The notes under the pieces were generated by a model. The model was not told the DNA's origin, did no database searches, and was given only the letters and a program-made list of their open reading frames with translations. A DNA stretch of 64,000 nucleotides, taken from Bradyrhizobium sp. 200. Lineage in GTDB: Bacteria; Pseudomonadota; Alphaproteobacteria; Rhizobiales; Xanthobacteraceae. The stretch lies in assembly GCF_023100945.1 (NCBI RefSeq), contig NZ_CP064689.1, forward strand, positions 2,090,001 through 2,154,000, written 5' to 3'. A program made the translations under genes and the position numbers. This document shows positions 1-8,814 of this stretch, piece after piece (the stretch's first letter is position 1; the number at the start of each line of letters is the position of its first letter).

Positions 1-2
1 CG

Positions 3-3000
3 CCCAACAGCTCCGAGCTCAAGTCGTTCGAGACTGTCTTTCGACAGGATCTGAACGGCGACGGTGTCGTAGGTGCCAGCCCGGCGCCTGTCAGCGGCGT
101 GTGCGGATCGGCGAACGGCACGACGGTATCGTCTAAACCCTCGGCCAACCTTTGCTCCGCCGGCACGGCATCGTCCGTCGCGGGCTCGGGCCCGTGGACA
201 TGGAGCTGCGGCGGCGCCAACGGCGGCGCCACTGCGACCTGCACTGCGTCGCTCGCGACTCCGACTCCGACACCAACTCCGACGCCAACGCCAACGCCAA
301 CGCCAACACCAGGTCCTGTTAGCGGAAATTGCGGCATGCAGTTGGGCGGTAAAGCTATCTTCTGTGAGACCTTTGATAATAAAAATCCTGGCATCCCGAG
401 CCGCACCGGCGATCTCGATCCCAATGTCTGGGGAGTATCGCGTGCTTCGGGCGATAGATGGGTGGCGACTCGGGTCGAGGCCTGCAATGGCCTGACGGCA
501 CCCTCCGCGCACGATCTCGTTATCTGCAACGGTCAGTTGCGGCAGGCAAGTCACGACAATCACGGTGTAACGGTTCTTGCGATGTATCCGAAACAGCCGT
601 TCGATTTTGCGGGTCGCACTGGTACAGTTTCATTTGATGTGTCCAACGACACTCAAGGCGGTCACGCCGCATGGCCGGAATTCTGGATCACTGATACGCC
701 TGTCCCCGCACCGTTCAGTCACTTCAATTCATGGCTCGCGCTTCCCAAGAATGGCCTTGGAATTCGATTTGCGGCCAACGGCGAAGTCGGACAGTTCGGC
801 CTCTGCCCCAACGGCAACAATTCGAATAAACGACGCTGGACTGTGGATTCTGCAATCGTTATTCGCAACTATACATACGAAGATGTCGGCGCGCTTGGTC
901 TGGCATTTGCGCACCCTGCGGGTGGCACAGGAATGAAGGTTAGCGTCCTCGACTGTGTCATCTCATCGCCGGGACCAAATGGGCCCCTGAATCATATTGA
1001 GATAAGGGTTGCCCAAAACTTACTTGAAGTGTGGGCGTCAGACGCTGGTTCTACGGTGCTGCGCAAAATTGCCACGATCACCAATCCAAACCTGAGCTTT
1101 TCTCGCGGATTGGTCTGGATCCAGGATGCACACTATAACCCGACCAAGGGTGCATGCCCGCCGCAATATAGTGGCAACCCGGTCTGTCAGACTGAGCATA
1201 CATTTACCTGGGACAATGTTGCGTTCGATGGGCCGTTCACATACCGCGATTTCAGCTACGACGCGCTCGACAACAACACTACGCCTGACAGCAGCGGTCA
1301 AATGACTATAACGAAGTCCGCACCATCGAATCAGATGACGACGTGGAACGTGCTCAATATGCCTGCTAATCCGCAGGCGGCGGCAGTCCGCGTCTTGTTC
1401 AATTGGATGACGTATTCCGGTAGAGCGCCAGCCAACATTATCGTGAAGGTAAATGGCCACGCGCACACGGTGCCGTATCCATATCCCGCAAACGACACGT
1501 TAGCCGCTGATGGAACTTCTTTCGGTGTCAGCTCATGGCGCACATACCCGCTCACCATTCCGATCACTGAACTCGTGGCAGGCACGAATGTCGTTGAGAT
1601 TGGTACCGACATTCAAAATGACACCACGGGTGTATCGAATGTAAACATCGTGCTCGTGGATGTTCCCGGCGGCGTGCCCGTGTTGCCCGGATCAAATAAT
1701 GCGTATCCTGCCAGCGGCACCTCGGGTGGTGGAAACTCGGGCGGCAATATTCCGCCACCCACGGTGACAATTTCGGCGAGCCCGACCAACATAACGTCCG
1801 GCAAAGTCTCGGTCGTGACCTGGTCCTCGACCAACGCGACCTCATGCGCCGCCTCGGGCGGTTGGACGGGGACGAAGGCGACCAGCGGTACCCTTGCGGC
1901 ATCGCCGACAGGCACTACGGCCTACACGCTGACCTGCACCGGGAGTGGCGGTACGTCCGCAGCAGCCAGTACGACGGTAGCGGTGAGTGCCAGCCCGGCG
2001 CCTGTCAGCGGCGTGTGCGGATCGGCGAATGGCACGACGGTATCGTCTAAACCCTCGGCCAATCTTTGCTCCGCCGGTACGGCATCGTCCGTCGCGGGCT
2101 CGGGCCCGTGGACATGGAGCTGCGGCGGTGCCAACGGCGGCGCCACTGCGACCTGCACTGCGTCGCTCGCGACTCCGACTCCGACTCCGACACCAACTCC
2201 GACGCCAACGCCAACGCCAACGCCAACACCAGGTCCTGTTAGCGGAAATTGCGGCATGCAGTTGGGCGGTAAAGCTATCTTCTGTGAGACCTTTGATAAT
2301 AAAAATCCTGGCATCCCGAGCCGCACCGGCGATCTCGATCCCAATGTCTGGGGAGTATCGCGTGCTTCGGGCGATAGATGGGTGGCGACTCGGGTCGAGG
2401 CCTGCAATGGCCTGACGGCACCCTCCGCGCACGATCTCGTTATCTGCAACGGTCAGTTGCGGCAGGCAAGTCACGACAATCACGGTGTAACGGTTCTTGC
2501 GATGTATCCGAAACAGCCGTTCGATTTTGCGGGTCGCACTGGTACAGTTTCATTTGATGTGTCCAACGACACTCAAGGCGGTCACGCCGCATGGCCGGAA
2601 TTCTGGATCACTGATACGCCTGTCCCCGCACCGTTCAGTCACTTCAATTCATGGCTCGCGCTTCCCAAGAATGGCCTTGGAATTCGATTTGCGGCCAACG
2701 GCGAAGTCGGACAGTTCGGCCTCTGCCCCAACGGCAACAATTCGAATAAACGACGCTGGACTGTGGATTCTGCAATCGTTATTCGCAACTATACATACGA
2801 AGATGTCGGCGCGCTTGGTCTGGCATTTGCGCACCCTGCGGGTGGCACAGGAATGAAGGTTAGCGTCCTCGACTGTGTCATCTCATCGCCGGGACCAAAT
2901 GGGCCCCTGAATCATATTGAGATAAGGGTTGCCCAAAACTTACTTGAAGTGTGGGCGTCAGACGCTGGTTCTACGGTGCTGCGCAAAATTGCCACGATCA

Positions 3001-3641
3001 CCAATCCAAACCTGAGCTTTTCTCGCGGATTGGTCTGGATCCAGGATGCACACTATAACCCGACCAAGGGTGCATGCCCGCCGCAATATAGTGGCAACCC
3101 GGTCTGTCAGACTGAGCATACATTTACCTGGGACAATGTTGCGTTCGATGGGCCGTTCACATACCGCGATTTCAGCTACGACGCGCTCGACAACAACACT
3201 ACGCCTGACAGCAGCGGTCAAATGACTATAACGAAGTCCGCACCATCGAATCAGATGACGACGTGGAACGTGCTCAATATGCCTGCTAATCCGCAGGCGG
3301 CGGCAGTCCGCGTCTTGTTCAATTGGATGACGTATTCCGGTAGAGCGCCAGCCAACATTATCGTGAAGGTAAATGGCCACGCGCACACGGTGCCGTATCC
3401 ATATCCCGCAAACGACACGTTAGCCGCTGATGGAACTTCTTTCGGTGTCAGCTCATGGCGCACATACCCGCTCACCATTCCGATCACTGAACTCGTGGCA
3501 GGCACGAATGTCGTTGAGATTGGTACCGACATTCAAAATGACACCACGGGTGTATCGAATGTAAACATCGTGCTCGTGGATGTTCCCGGCGGCGTGCCCG
3601 TGTTGCCCGGATCAAATAATGCGTATCCCGCCTTGCGATGA
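3..3641 (+). CDS. Secreted lectin-like repeat protein, 5'-partial and 3'-truncated
   Basis: The frame is open from the window edge, so the true start lies upstream. The first residues contain FRQDLNGDGVVG, a calcium-binding EF-hand/dockerin-like loop common in secreted alphaproteobacterial proteins. The order is then a Cys-rich VCGSANGTT segment, a Pro-Thr repeat linker, a roughly 450-residue beta-rich lectin/glucanase-like module (from GNCGMQLGGKAIFCETFDN to about NAYPA), an Ig-like domain (TVTISASPTNITSG... TWSSTNATSC), and a second copy of the Cys-rich segment, linker and lectin module. The second module stops at NAYPALR, exactly where the reverse-strand recombinase pseudogene begins. The natural C-terminus is therefore probably lost. 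The protein likely acts outside the cell, binding or cutting polysaccharide. The lectin/glucanase reading is a fold-level guess; no catalytic motif was identified. Confidence 0.75.
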   Translation, partial: PNSSELKSFETVFRQDLNGDGVVGASPAPVSGVCGSANGTTVSSKPSANLCSAGTASSVAGSGPWTWSCGGANGGATATCTASLATPTPTPTPTPTPTPTPTPGPVSGNCGMQLGGKAIFCETFDNKNPGIPSRTGDLDPNVWGVSRASGDRWVATRVEACNGLTAPSAHDLVICNGQLRQASHDNHGVTVLAMYPKQPFDFAGRTGTVSFDVSNDTQGGHAAWPEFWITDTPVPAPFSHFNSWLALPKNGLGIRFAANGEVGQFGLCPNGNNSNKRRWTVDSAIVIRNYTYEDVGALGLAFAHPAGGTGMKVSVLDCVISSPGPNGPLNHIEIRVAQNLLEVWASDAGSTVLRKIATITNPNLSFSRGLVWIQDAHYNPTKGACPPQYSGNPVCQTEHTFTWDNVAFDGPFTYRDFSYDALDNNTTPDSSGQMTITKSAPSNQMTTWNVLNMPANPQAAAVRVLFNWMTYSGRAPANIIVKVNGHAHTVPYPYPANDTLAADGTSFGVSSWRTYPLTIPITELVAGTNVVEIGTDIQNDTTGVSNVNIVLVDVPGGVPVLPGSNNAYPASGTSGGGNSGGNIPPPTVTISASPTNITSGKVSVVTWSSTNATSCAASGGWTGTKATSGTLAASPTGTTAYTLTCTGSGGTSAAASTTVAVSASPAPVSGVCGSANGTTVSSKPSANLCSAGTASSVAGSGPWTWSCGGANGGATATCTASLATPTPTPTPTPTPTPTPTPTPGPVSGNCGMQLGGKAIFCETFDNKNPGIPSRTGDLDPNVWGVSRASGDRWVATRVEACNGLTAPSAHDLVICNGQLRQASHDNHGVTVLAMYPKQPFDFAGRTGTVSFDVSNDTQGGHAAWPEFWITDTPVPAPFSHFNSWLALPKNGLGIRFAANGEVGQFGLCPNGNNSNKRRWTVDSAIVIRNYTYEDVGALGLAFAHPAGGTGMKVSVLDCVISSPGPNGPLNHIEIRVAQNLLEVWASDAGSTVLRKIATITNPNLSFSRGLVWIQDAHYNPTKGACPPQYSGNPVCQTEHTFTWDNVAFDGPFTYRDFSYDALDNNTTPDSSGQMTITKSAPSNQMTTWNVLNMPANPQAAAVRVLFNWMTYSGRAPANIIVKVNGHAHTVPYPYPANDTLAADGTSFGVSSWRTYPLTIPITELVAGTNVVEIGTDIQNDTTGVSNVNIVLVDVPGGVPVLPGSNNAYPALR
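75..3627 (+). repeat. 1.9-kb tandem duplication inside the lectin-like gene
   Basis: Unit 1 runs from about 75 to 1988. Unit 2 runs from about 1989 to 3627 and lacks the last ~280 bases of the unit (the Ig-like domain). The offset is 1914 bases before the Pro-Thr linker and 1920 after it, because unit 2 has one extra Pro-Thr pair (6 bases). Bases about 301-1707 and 2221-3627 look identical line by line, while the ~220 bases before the linker carry at least four single-base differences. Confidence 0.95.
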
Positions 3642-5145
3642 TCCCTGCGGGTCACCGGATTCTCCCACAGGGCCGGAAGGCGACTTCCGAGTGCGACCAC
3701 CTTGGCCCGTAGATTCTGAGGAACGCCGATAGGATCATTGGCCTTGGACACCGAGTGCTGGGTCAACGCCTCCTCGGCTTGTCGAAGCGCCAAGAGGGCG
3801 GCTTCCCAGCATTTTTCCAATTCGCCGGTGACGAGCCGATTGTCCGGGTCGGCGCGATTGAACTGGCGCTCCGCGAGAGCGGCAGAGCGGCTTGGTAGCG
3901 CAGCCTTTCAACTTGCTGCTCCTCGGCTTGCCGCATGGCTCTTTCGGATTGAAGCTGAGTCTTGCGCGCTTTGGATAGCGCATCGATTTCCGCAGGCGCC
4001 ACGGCTTGCAAAAAAGCCGCCGCGACCTGCGCATCGATGGGGCCGGCCCGCAGATTCTGACATTCTGGCGCGCCACGCTGGATTTTGAGGTGATTGCAAA
4101 CATATTGACTGCCGCCCTTGTCGCGCACGGTCATCTTGTGTCCGCACTCACCGCAATAGGTAATGCCGTGGAGCAAGGCTGCCCCATCGCGGGGGATCCC
4201 GCGGCTCCTAATGTGTTGGTATTCTGCGCGATTGTCTCGCAGCATGGCCTGGATCTTCTCGAAGGAAGGTCTCCCAATCGATATAGGCAGGGTATTTGTC
4301 CCGCACCGCGATCCTCCAGTCCATTCCTGTCCGCCGCGATTTTTGTGGAGGCGCTCCTGGTGTTCGGGATGGCTTCTGCCAAGTCCTTCCATAGACAAAG
4401 GCACCCGCATAGGCCGGATTCTTCAGGATCGCGGTCACAGGCGAGACGGTGGCCGACCGCCATGGCGATCACGACGAGGCAAGGCCAAGCCGCGGCTGGT
4501 GAACATCCGCATCACCTGCGCGGCGGTCCGCGCTTCCAGGAATGTCTCGAAGAGCAGCGACAAGCGCCCCTGCACCTCGACATTGGGATCCTTGGTGACC
4601 ACGCCGGAGGGGGCGCGGACAAGGCCAGCGGGAAGTTGCAGGGTCAAGTCACCGCGTTCGGCCTTTGCCAAAAGCCCGGTGGTCATCCGGCTCGTGATCG
4701 TGGGCAATTCAAGCTCTGAGATCGTTCCCTTCAAGCCGAGCAGAAGACGCCCGTTGAGCGTTCCAGGATCATAAGCGCTATCCCGATCAGCGATCAAACA
4801 ACGACGATGCCCACAGACATCGAGGAGCGGATACCAATCCGAACAATTGCGAGCCAGGCGCGTCACGTCTATCGACAGAATAAGACCGATTTCTCCAAGA
4901 GTGACGCGCGCGACCAGATCCTTAAATCCTTTCCGGTGGGCTGCGGCACCGCCGCTCTGCCCAAGATCGCTATCAATCACATCGATATCCGCCTCGCGCC
5001 ATCCGAGCTCGCGAGCGCGCTGAGAGAGGGCGTACTGAAGCTTTAGGCATTCTTGATTGGTGATCACCTGGTGTGGCGTCGATTGCCGCACATACACCAC
5101 TGCTTTGCTGTCCAGGTGATCCGGTTTGACGAGTTCCGAGCCCAT
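3634..5145 (-). pseudogene. Large serine recombinase, frameshifted and 3'-truncated
   Basis: Reverse-strand pieces in different frames together read as a large serine recombinase (site-specific resolvase/invertase superfamily). The N-terminal piece (5145 to 4435) has the catalytic-domain signature AVVYVRQSTPHQV, with the nucleophile Ser, and later ISELELPTITSRMTTGL. A second frame near 4438-4208 has the recombinase-domain start ILKNPAYAGAFVYGR. A third (about 4280-3763) has a zinc-ribbon, ITYCGECGHKMT with a second pair of cysteines, then a Glu/Gln-rich coiled coil. A fourth (3820 to about 3634) has LPALWENPVTRRDHRK, where the family normally continues for 100 or more residues. At least three frameshifts and the missing tail make it non-functional. 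Confidence 0.85.
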
Positions 5146-5345
5146 CGCTCATCTCCCGCAGGACTTGGCAGAGATCTTCTGCGATCGCTTGCCGGAGCGT
5201 TTCCGGCAACTGCGCCAGACCTCTCGAGGTTGGATGGGCATGTGCCCCCGCTCTCTTCGGCCAACGCGATTAAGTCCTGCAGCGCGTCGAGGCTCAGCTT
5301 GGTCGGCGCGGCGCGCTGCAAGCCGTTCCGCTCAAGATTTGTCAC
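5146..5345 (-). pseudogene. Small partner gene upstream of the recombinase, frameshifted
   Basis: From a GTG at 5345 the reverse strand reads NLERNGLQRAAPTKLSLDAL and on to IALAEE. A one-base shift at a run of Gs (about 5250) then restores a sensible amphipathic helix, PETLRQAIAEDLCQVLREM, which ends against the recombinase start. Such elements often carry one or two small genes before the recombinase, so I read this as that partner, broken by a single indel. I do not recognise the family. Its start, near 5347, probably marks the right edge of the element. Confidence 0.5.
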
Positions 5346-5356
5346 CCCGAGCGGCA

Positions 5357-5859
5357 GGCCTAACGGTTCCGGCGGGCGATGCCGTCTCGCTGACGCGGGC
5401 ACTGCGGTTACAGGATCAGACTTGATCGCTTCGATCAGCGCGGAAGCGGAGCGCTGCGGCAAATCCATCTACCTCTTCGGATCACGCCCGCAGGTGCTAA
5501 ACAAGGCGTCGCGGCTTCTCCAGGAGCGCAATGCAGGTCTGACAATCGCGGGCGTTTTTGCGCCGCCGCAGGGGTTCGATCCTACATCCGAATATGCACG
5601 CCACTGCATCGCGACAATCGGTCGCTCAGGAGCCGATCTCTGCTTCGTCGCCCTCGGCGCACCCAAGCAGGAGCTGTTTGCCGATCACGGAGGCAGCCTC
5701 CTGCCCAATACTTCGTTTGTCTGCATTGGCGCCGGACTGGATTTCATCGCTGGGGCACAAGTGCGTGCACCGTATTGGATGCAGCGTTGGGGTCTCGAAT
5801 GGCTGTGGCGCGCTGGGAGCGATCCGCAACGACTCCTCTACCGTTACTTACTGTGGTAG
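5357..5859 (+). pseudogene. Relic of a GT4-wecG gene pair fused by deletion
   Basis: Bases 5357-5407 match the 3' part of the GT4 gene at 8815-9948 (LTVPAGDA..SLT.AL, around 9722-9772). Without a break, 5409-5859 then match the wecG-like gene at 10178-10933 from GSDLIA to YRYLL. It keeps VALGAPKQELFADHG and IGAGLDFIAGAQVRAP but lacks the N-terminal ~85 residues, which hold the TLNLDHV and ADGFPIV motifs, so it cannot be a working enzyme. Protein identity to the intact copy looks near 80-85% by eye. It ends at a TAG after YLLW, shorter than the intact copy. This is a decayed paralogous segment with an internal deletion, next to the recombinase element. Confidence 0.85.
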
Positions 5860-5924
5860 ATCAACGCTTTTGAGCACGAACTACGTTCGCCCGCACCGCT
5901 GTTCTGACGGTACACGTCCGTAGC

Positions 5925-6052
5925 TCTGCGATTCTCAGGTCCACCAGAACGGGATGCCTCATGTCCGGCTTCAGCTCGAGGTCGAGCGCACGAAATGCTT
6001 CCCGTTCCGTGGCGACGACGATCCTATTGCGATTCGCGGCGGCAGGCACCAA
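5925..6052 (-). pseudogene. Fragment of UDP-glucose 6-dehydrogenase, C-terminal part
   Basis: The reverse strand reads RIVVATEREAFRALDLE, then PVLVDLR. This is the C-terminal signature of UDP-glucose dehydrogenases (VTEW.EFRALDL, then P.LVDLRN). Only about 40 residues survive and the flanks are unrelated. It suggests that an intact ugd once lay convergent with the wecG relic. Today's wecG is followed instead by galE. Confidence 0.65.
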
Positions 6053-6165
6053 TAGAAGATTGCGACGTTAGGTCGTGATTGCAGCGCGCACGATTGCACC
6101 TCAGCGGCCGACTGCCAGCAGAAAGTGTTCAGGATTGCCGAACGTGGGCGACGCCGCTGTCGGCA

Positions 6166-6564
6166 TTACCGGCGGAAACTCTCTTTTGCGAGGTCGCGGG
6201 GGGCAATTGTAGCCGTCGTACCCGCTCCTTCGCTGCTGCCGTCTCGTCCGGCGTCATCTGACCGACGGGTCGATGATCGGCATGAGGACGCGAACAGTCG
6301 CCCGACCTTGTGGGTGTACCAAAAGGCCGCTCCCGCCCGCAAGAACAGGCCCAGAACAAAGCCCAGATTCAGGACGATCAGCAGAGCGAGAGCACCCGGG
6401 ACGCCCCATCCGGCCATCTTCTTCCAGATCACCTGCGCGATAGCCGACATGATCAAAACGGCGAGGCCGGCCGGGACCAGGACGTACACGCGGTATCGCA
6501 ACCCAAGTGCCGCCCCAAAAAGACAGACGGCAGTCACCAGCAGTGTCACCGTTTGGTCCATCAT
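6166..6564 (-). CDS. Small membrane protein, hypothetical
   Basis: A 132-residue protein with three hydrophobic helices in the first ~85 residues (TVTLLVTAVCLFGAALGL, VYVLVPAGLAVLIMSAI, GALALLIVLNLGFVLGLFL) and a polar, probably cytoplasmic tail. The reverse strand has a clear Shine-Dalgarno run, AAGGGGCGG, just before the tandem ATG ATG, which supports this start. I recognise no family. It sits alone between the ugd relic and the first EPS glycosyltransferase. The polar tail (SSCRSSTRRSDDAGRDG) may be partly degenerate. Confidence 0.6.
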   Translation of the reverse strand: MMDQTVTLLVTAVCLFGAALGLRYRVYVLVPAGLAVLIMSAIAQVIWKKMAGWGVPGALALLIVLNLGFVLGLFLRAGAAFWYTHKVGRLFASSCRSSTRRSDDAGRDGSSEGAGTTATIAPRDLAKESFRR

Positions 6565-7406
6565 CCGCCCCTTACCATTGGGCTCGTCTCCAACACGCGA
6601 AGCAGGTCTGCCGCATGTGTGTCGCGTGTAAGTTGTAGATACAGCTTAACGAGGTATGTATTGGAACTGCAAAGCATTTTTGCCAAACCTGCAGTAATTC
6701 CTTGAGTAGCCACGCTCTGCTTAGCATGACAACCTTGGCGCTTAGCTCACGCGGTCGGGAACTAGGCCGGGCGGCAAGCGGGCTCCAAGTGCGCGAGCAG
6801 GCTTAAACTTTTCCCCAGCAATCGAATCAACAATACACGATCCTGGTTCCAATACCCTTACCAAATTGACAACGCGCTGCGGCATGTCTCCGTAAAACAC
6901 AACGGCAGCAACGCCCGACCGTTCCCTTGAAATGGGGCGGTCGTCTCGCCGGGGTTGCCTCGGGGGCCGGCGCCAGATCCAGCGTGGTATGCCAGTATTC
7001 CCGGGACGGACGACTCGCGGGGAGCGTGCCGCGCGGCGGTGAGGGTCCTGCAAGCAGGACCTGAATCCATGCGCATGCTCAACATGGCCTTGGGATCAAA
7101 AGCTCGAGCCTGGCGCGCCAAGAGGTGAGGGGACGAGATTCGGGATACTGCGCTCATGCAAATATGTCCTCGGACGCATTTAATTGGACCGCATGTCTTG
7201 GGGCCGTCGAAGTTTTTAAATTATTCTGCCGGAGGCTGGCGCCAACGCGCGACGAACGCGGTGCCTCTATGCTCCGATGCGTCCGTCAGGGGCTATATTT
7301 TCGACCGTTAAATGGAATTCATGGTAAATGGCAATCAGCCGGAAACGCGTCGCCGTTTCGTGTAGGCTGGCTTTAGGTAGAAATATTTTAATTTTGGATG
7401 TGAGCC
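6565..7406. other. Gene-free stretch with a short dyad
   Basis: No reading frame here has a recognisable product. At 7044-7061 there is a perfect dyad, GGTCCTGC-AA-GCAGGACC, with no T run after it. The last 100 bases before 7407 are AT-richer (AAATATTTTAATTTTGGA) and probably hold the promoter of the GT2 gene. Confidence 0.5.
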
Positions 7407-8597
7407 ATGTTGAATGGCGTAGTGATTGCGATCGTTTGCCTGCCGGCCCTTCTGACATTCGTCTGGTTTTTCGAAGTTCTGGCAGGCTGCTTTGCCTTGC
7501 GCAACGAGAGGACCTCTCCGGTTGCTGAGCCCGGTGCGCCGGCCCATAGAACGACCGTACTCATTCCCGCGCATAATGAGGGTGCGGGAATACTTCCAAC
7601 CATCCGGGACGTGCAGGCCCAACTCGGACCTCGTGACGGCATCCTCGTGGTCGCGGATAACTGCACGGACGACACTGCCGAGATTGTCAGGGCAGCAGGG
7701 GTCGAAGTGGTTGTTCGGGCTGATCCTGCACGCCGCGGCAAAGGCTACGCACTGGAATTCGGCGTGCGGCACCTCGGTCTGGACCCGCCCGACGTGGTGG
7801 TCATCATGGATGCCGACTGCGGGCTTGGCGAGAATGCGCTGCGGCATCTGTCCGCAAACGCAATGGCCAGCAGGCGCCCGGTGCAGTCGCTCTATCTGAT
7901 GCGGGCGCCGGAGAATGCGTCGCCAGGCAAAGGGGTGAACCTTTTCGCCTGGCGCGTCAAAAACTGGATCAGGCCGCTTGGCTTGAAGTTGTTTGGGCTG
8001 CCAACTCAGCTCGTTGGCACGGGGATGGCATTCCCGTTCAGTCTGCTCGTGGGCCGCGACCTGGGAAACAGCCGGCTGGCAGAAGATTGCGCTCTGGGGA
8101 TTGCCCTCGCCTCGGCGGGCTATCCACCGCTGTTCGTGAGTGAGGCGAAGGTTCACAGTCATTTCGCGGTGTCGCAGGCCGGCAGCGAGTCTCAGCGTCA
8201 GCGTTGGGAGAAGGGGCATCTCGAGAATATCGTCGACCTGGTTCCGGGGGCTCTCGTCAAATCGCTGCGTAGCGGCAGCCCTAGCCTGGCTGCGCTCGCC
8301 GTCGACATGGCGGTGCCGCCATTGTCGCTGCTTGTGCTTGTTACCGCCCTCTGCGTGATCCTCGGCGGCGTGGCATTTTTGCTGGGTGCATCGGCCGCCG
8401 CCCTTGCCATTCCCTCGTTGAGCGTTCTGCTTGTTGTGCTCGGATCAGCGCTTGCGTGGAGAGCTGTTGGTCGCGACGTGCTGCCCGTTCCCGAATTGCT
8501 CCGTCTCCCACTGCATGCTATCCGAAAATTGGTTTTCTATCACGGGATTGCGAGCGGGAAGGCTTCCTCGTCCTGGATCAGGACCGATCGCAAGTGA
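7407..8597 (+). CDS. Processive family 2 glycosyltransferase
   Basis: A 396-residue inner-membrane GT2. An N-terminal helix (VVIAIVCLPALLTFVWFFEVL) is followed by the GT-A domain: TTVLIPAHNEG (nucleotide-sugar binding), ADNCTDDT, VIMDADCG (DxD-like metal site), and QRQRWEKGH, the Q-x-x-R-W signature of processive beta-glycosyltransferases such as cellulose and hyaluronan synthases. Two or three helices (about residues 290-350) close the protein. It probably extends or starts a repeat unit on the cytoplasmic face. It heads a forward run with the GT4 at 8815 and the WecG-type enzyme at 10178. Donor sugar cannot be told from the sequence. Confidence 0.85.
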   Translation: MLNGVVIAIVCLPALLTFVWFFEVLAGCFALRNERTSPVAEPGAPAHRTTVLIPAHNEGAGILPTIRDVQAQLGPRDGILVVADNCTDDTAEIVRAAGVEVVVRADPARRGKGYALEFGVRHLGLDPPDVVVIMDADCGLGENALRHLSANAMASRRPVQSLYLMRAPENASPGKGVNLFAWRVKNWIRPLGLKLFGLPTQLVGTGMAFPFSLLVGRDLGNSRLAEDCALGIALASAGYPPLFVSEAKVHSHFAVSQAGSESQRQRWEKGHLENIVDLVPGALVKSLRSGSPSLAALAVDMAVPPLSLLVLVTALCVILGGVAFLLGASAAALAIPSLSVLLVVLGSALAWRAVGRDVLPVPELLRLPLHAIRKLVFYHGIASGKASSSWIRTDRK

Positions 8598-8814
8598 GTG
8601 TGCCAGAAAGCTGAAGCTGACTGATCGGGTGGCGAAAGCCAGTTGGCGGATTGCTGGGAAAGACGGATGGAGTTCCGAGCTTAACTCCAGTTTCACGGAC
8701 CTGTGGGATGTCGGACGCCTGTCGCTGCCGCGTCACGCCCGGCGTGCGAGTGTGGTAAATGGAAGTTAACGGATAGACATGATGTCTGTGCGTGCGTCTG
8801 GGAGCCCAAGAACG

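Noticed and set aside
244..313. Short-period array that could be mistaken for a CRISPR or minisatellite
   Set aside because: It is the codon-level repeat of the Pro-Thr linker in the lectin-like protein, also present at 2170-2233.
6742..7157. Overlapping reverse-strand frames of about 100 residues before the processive GT2
   Set aside because: No recognisable motif, two frames equally open, and composition as expected by chance.
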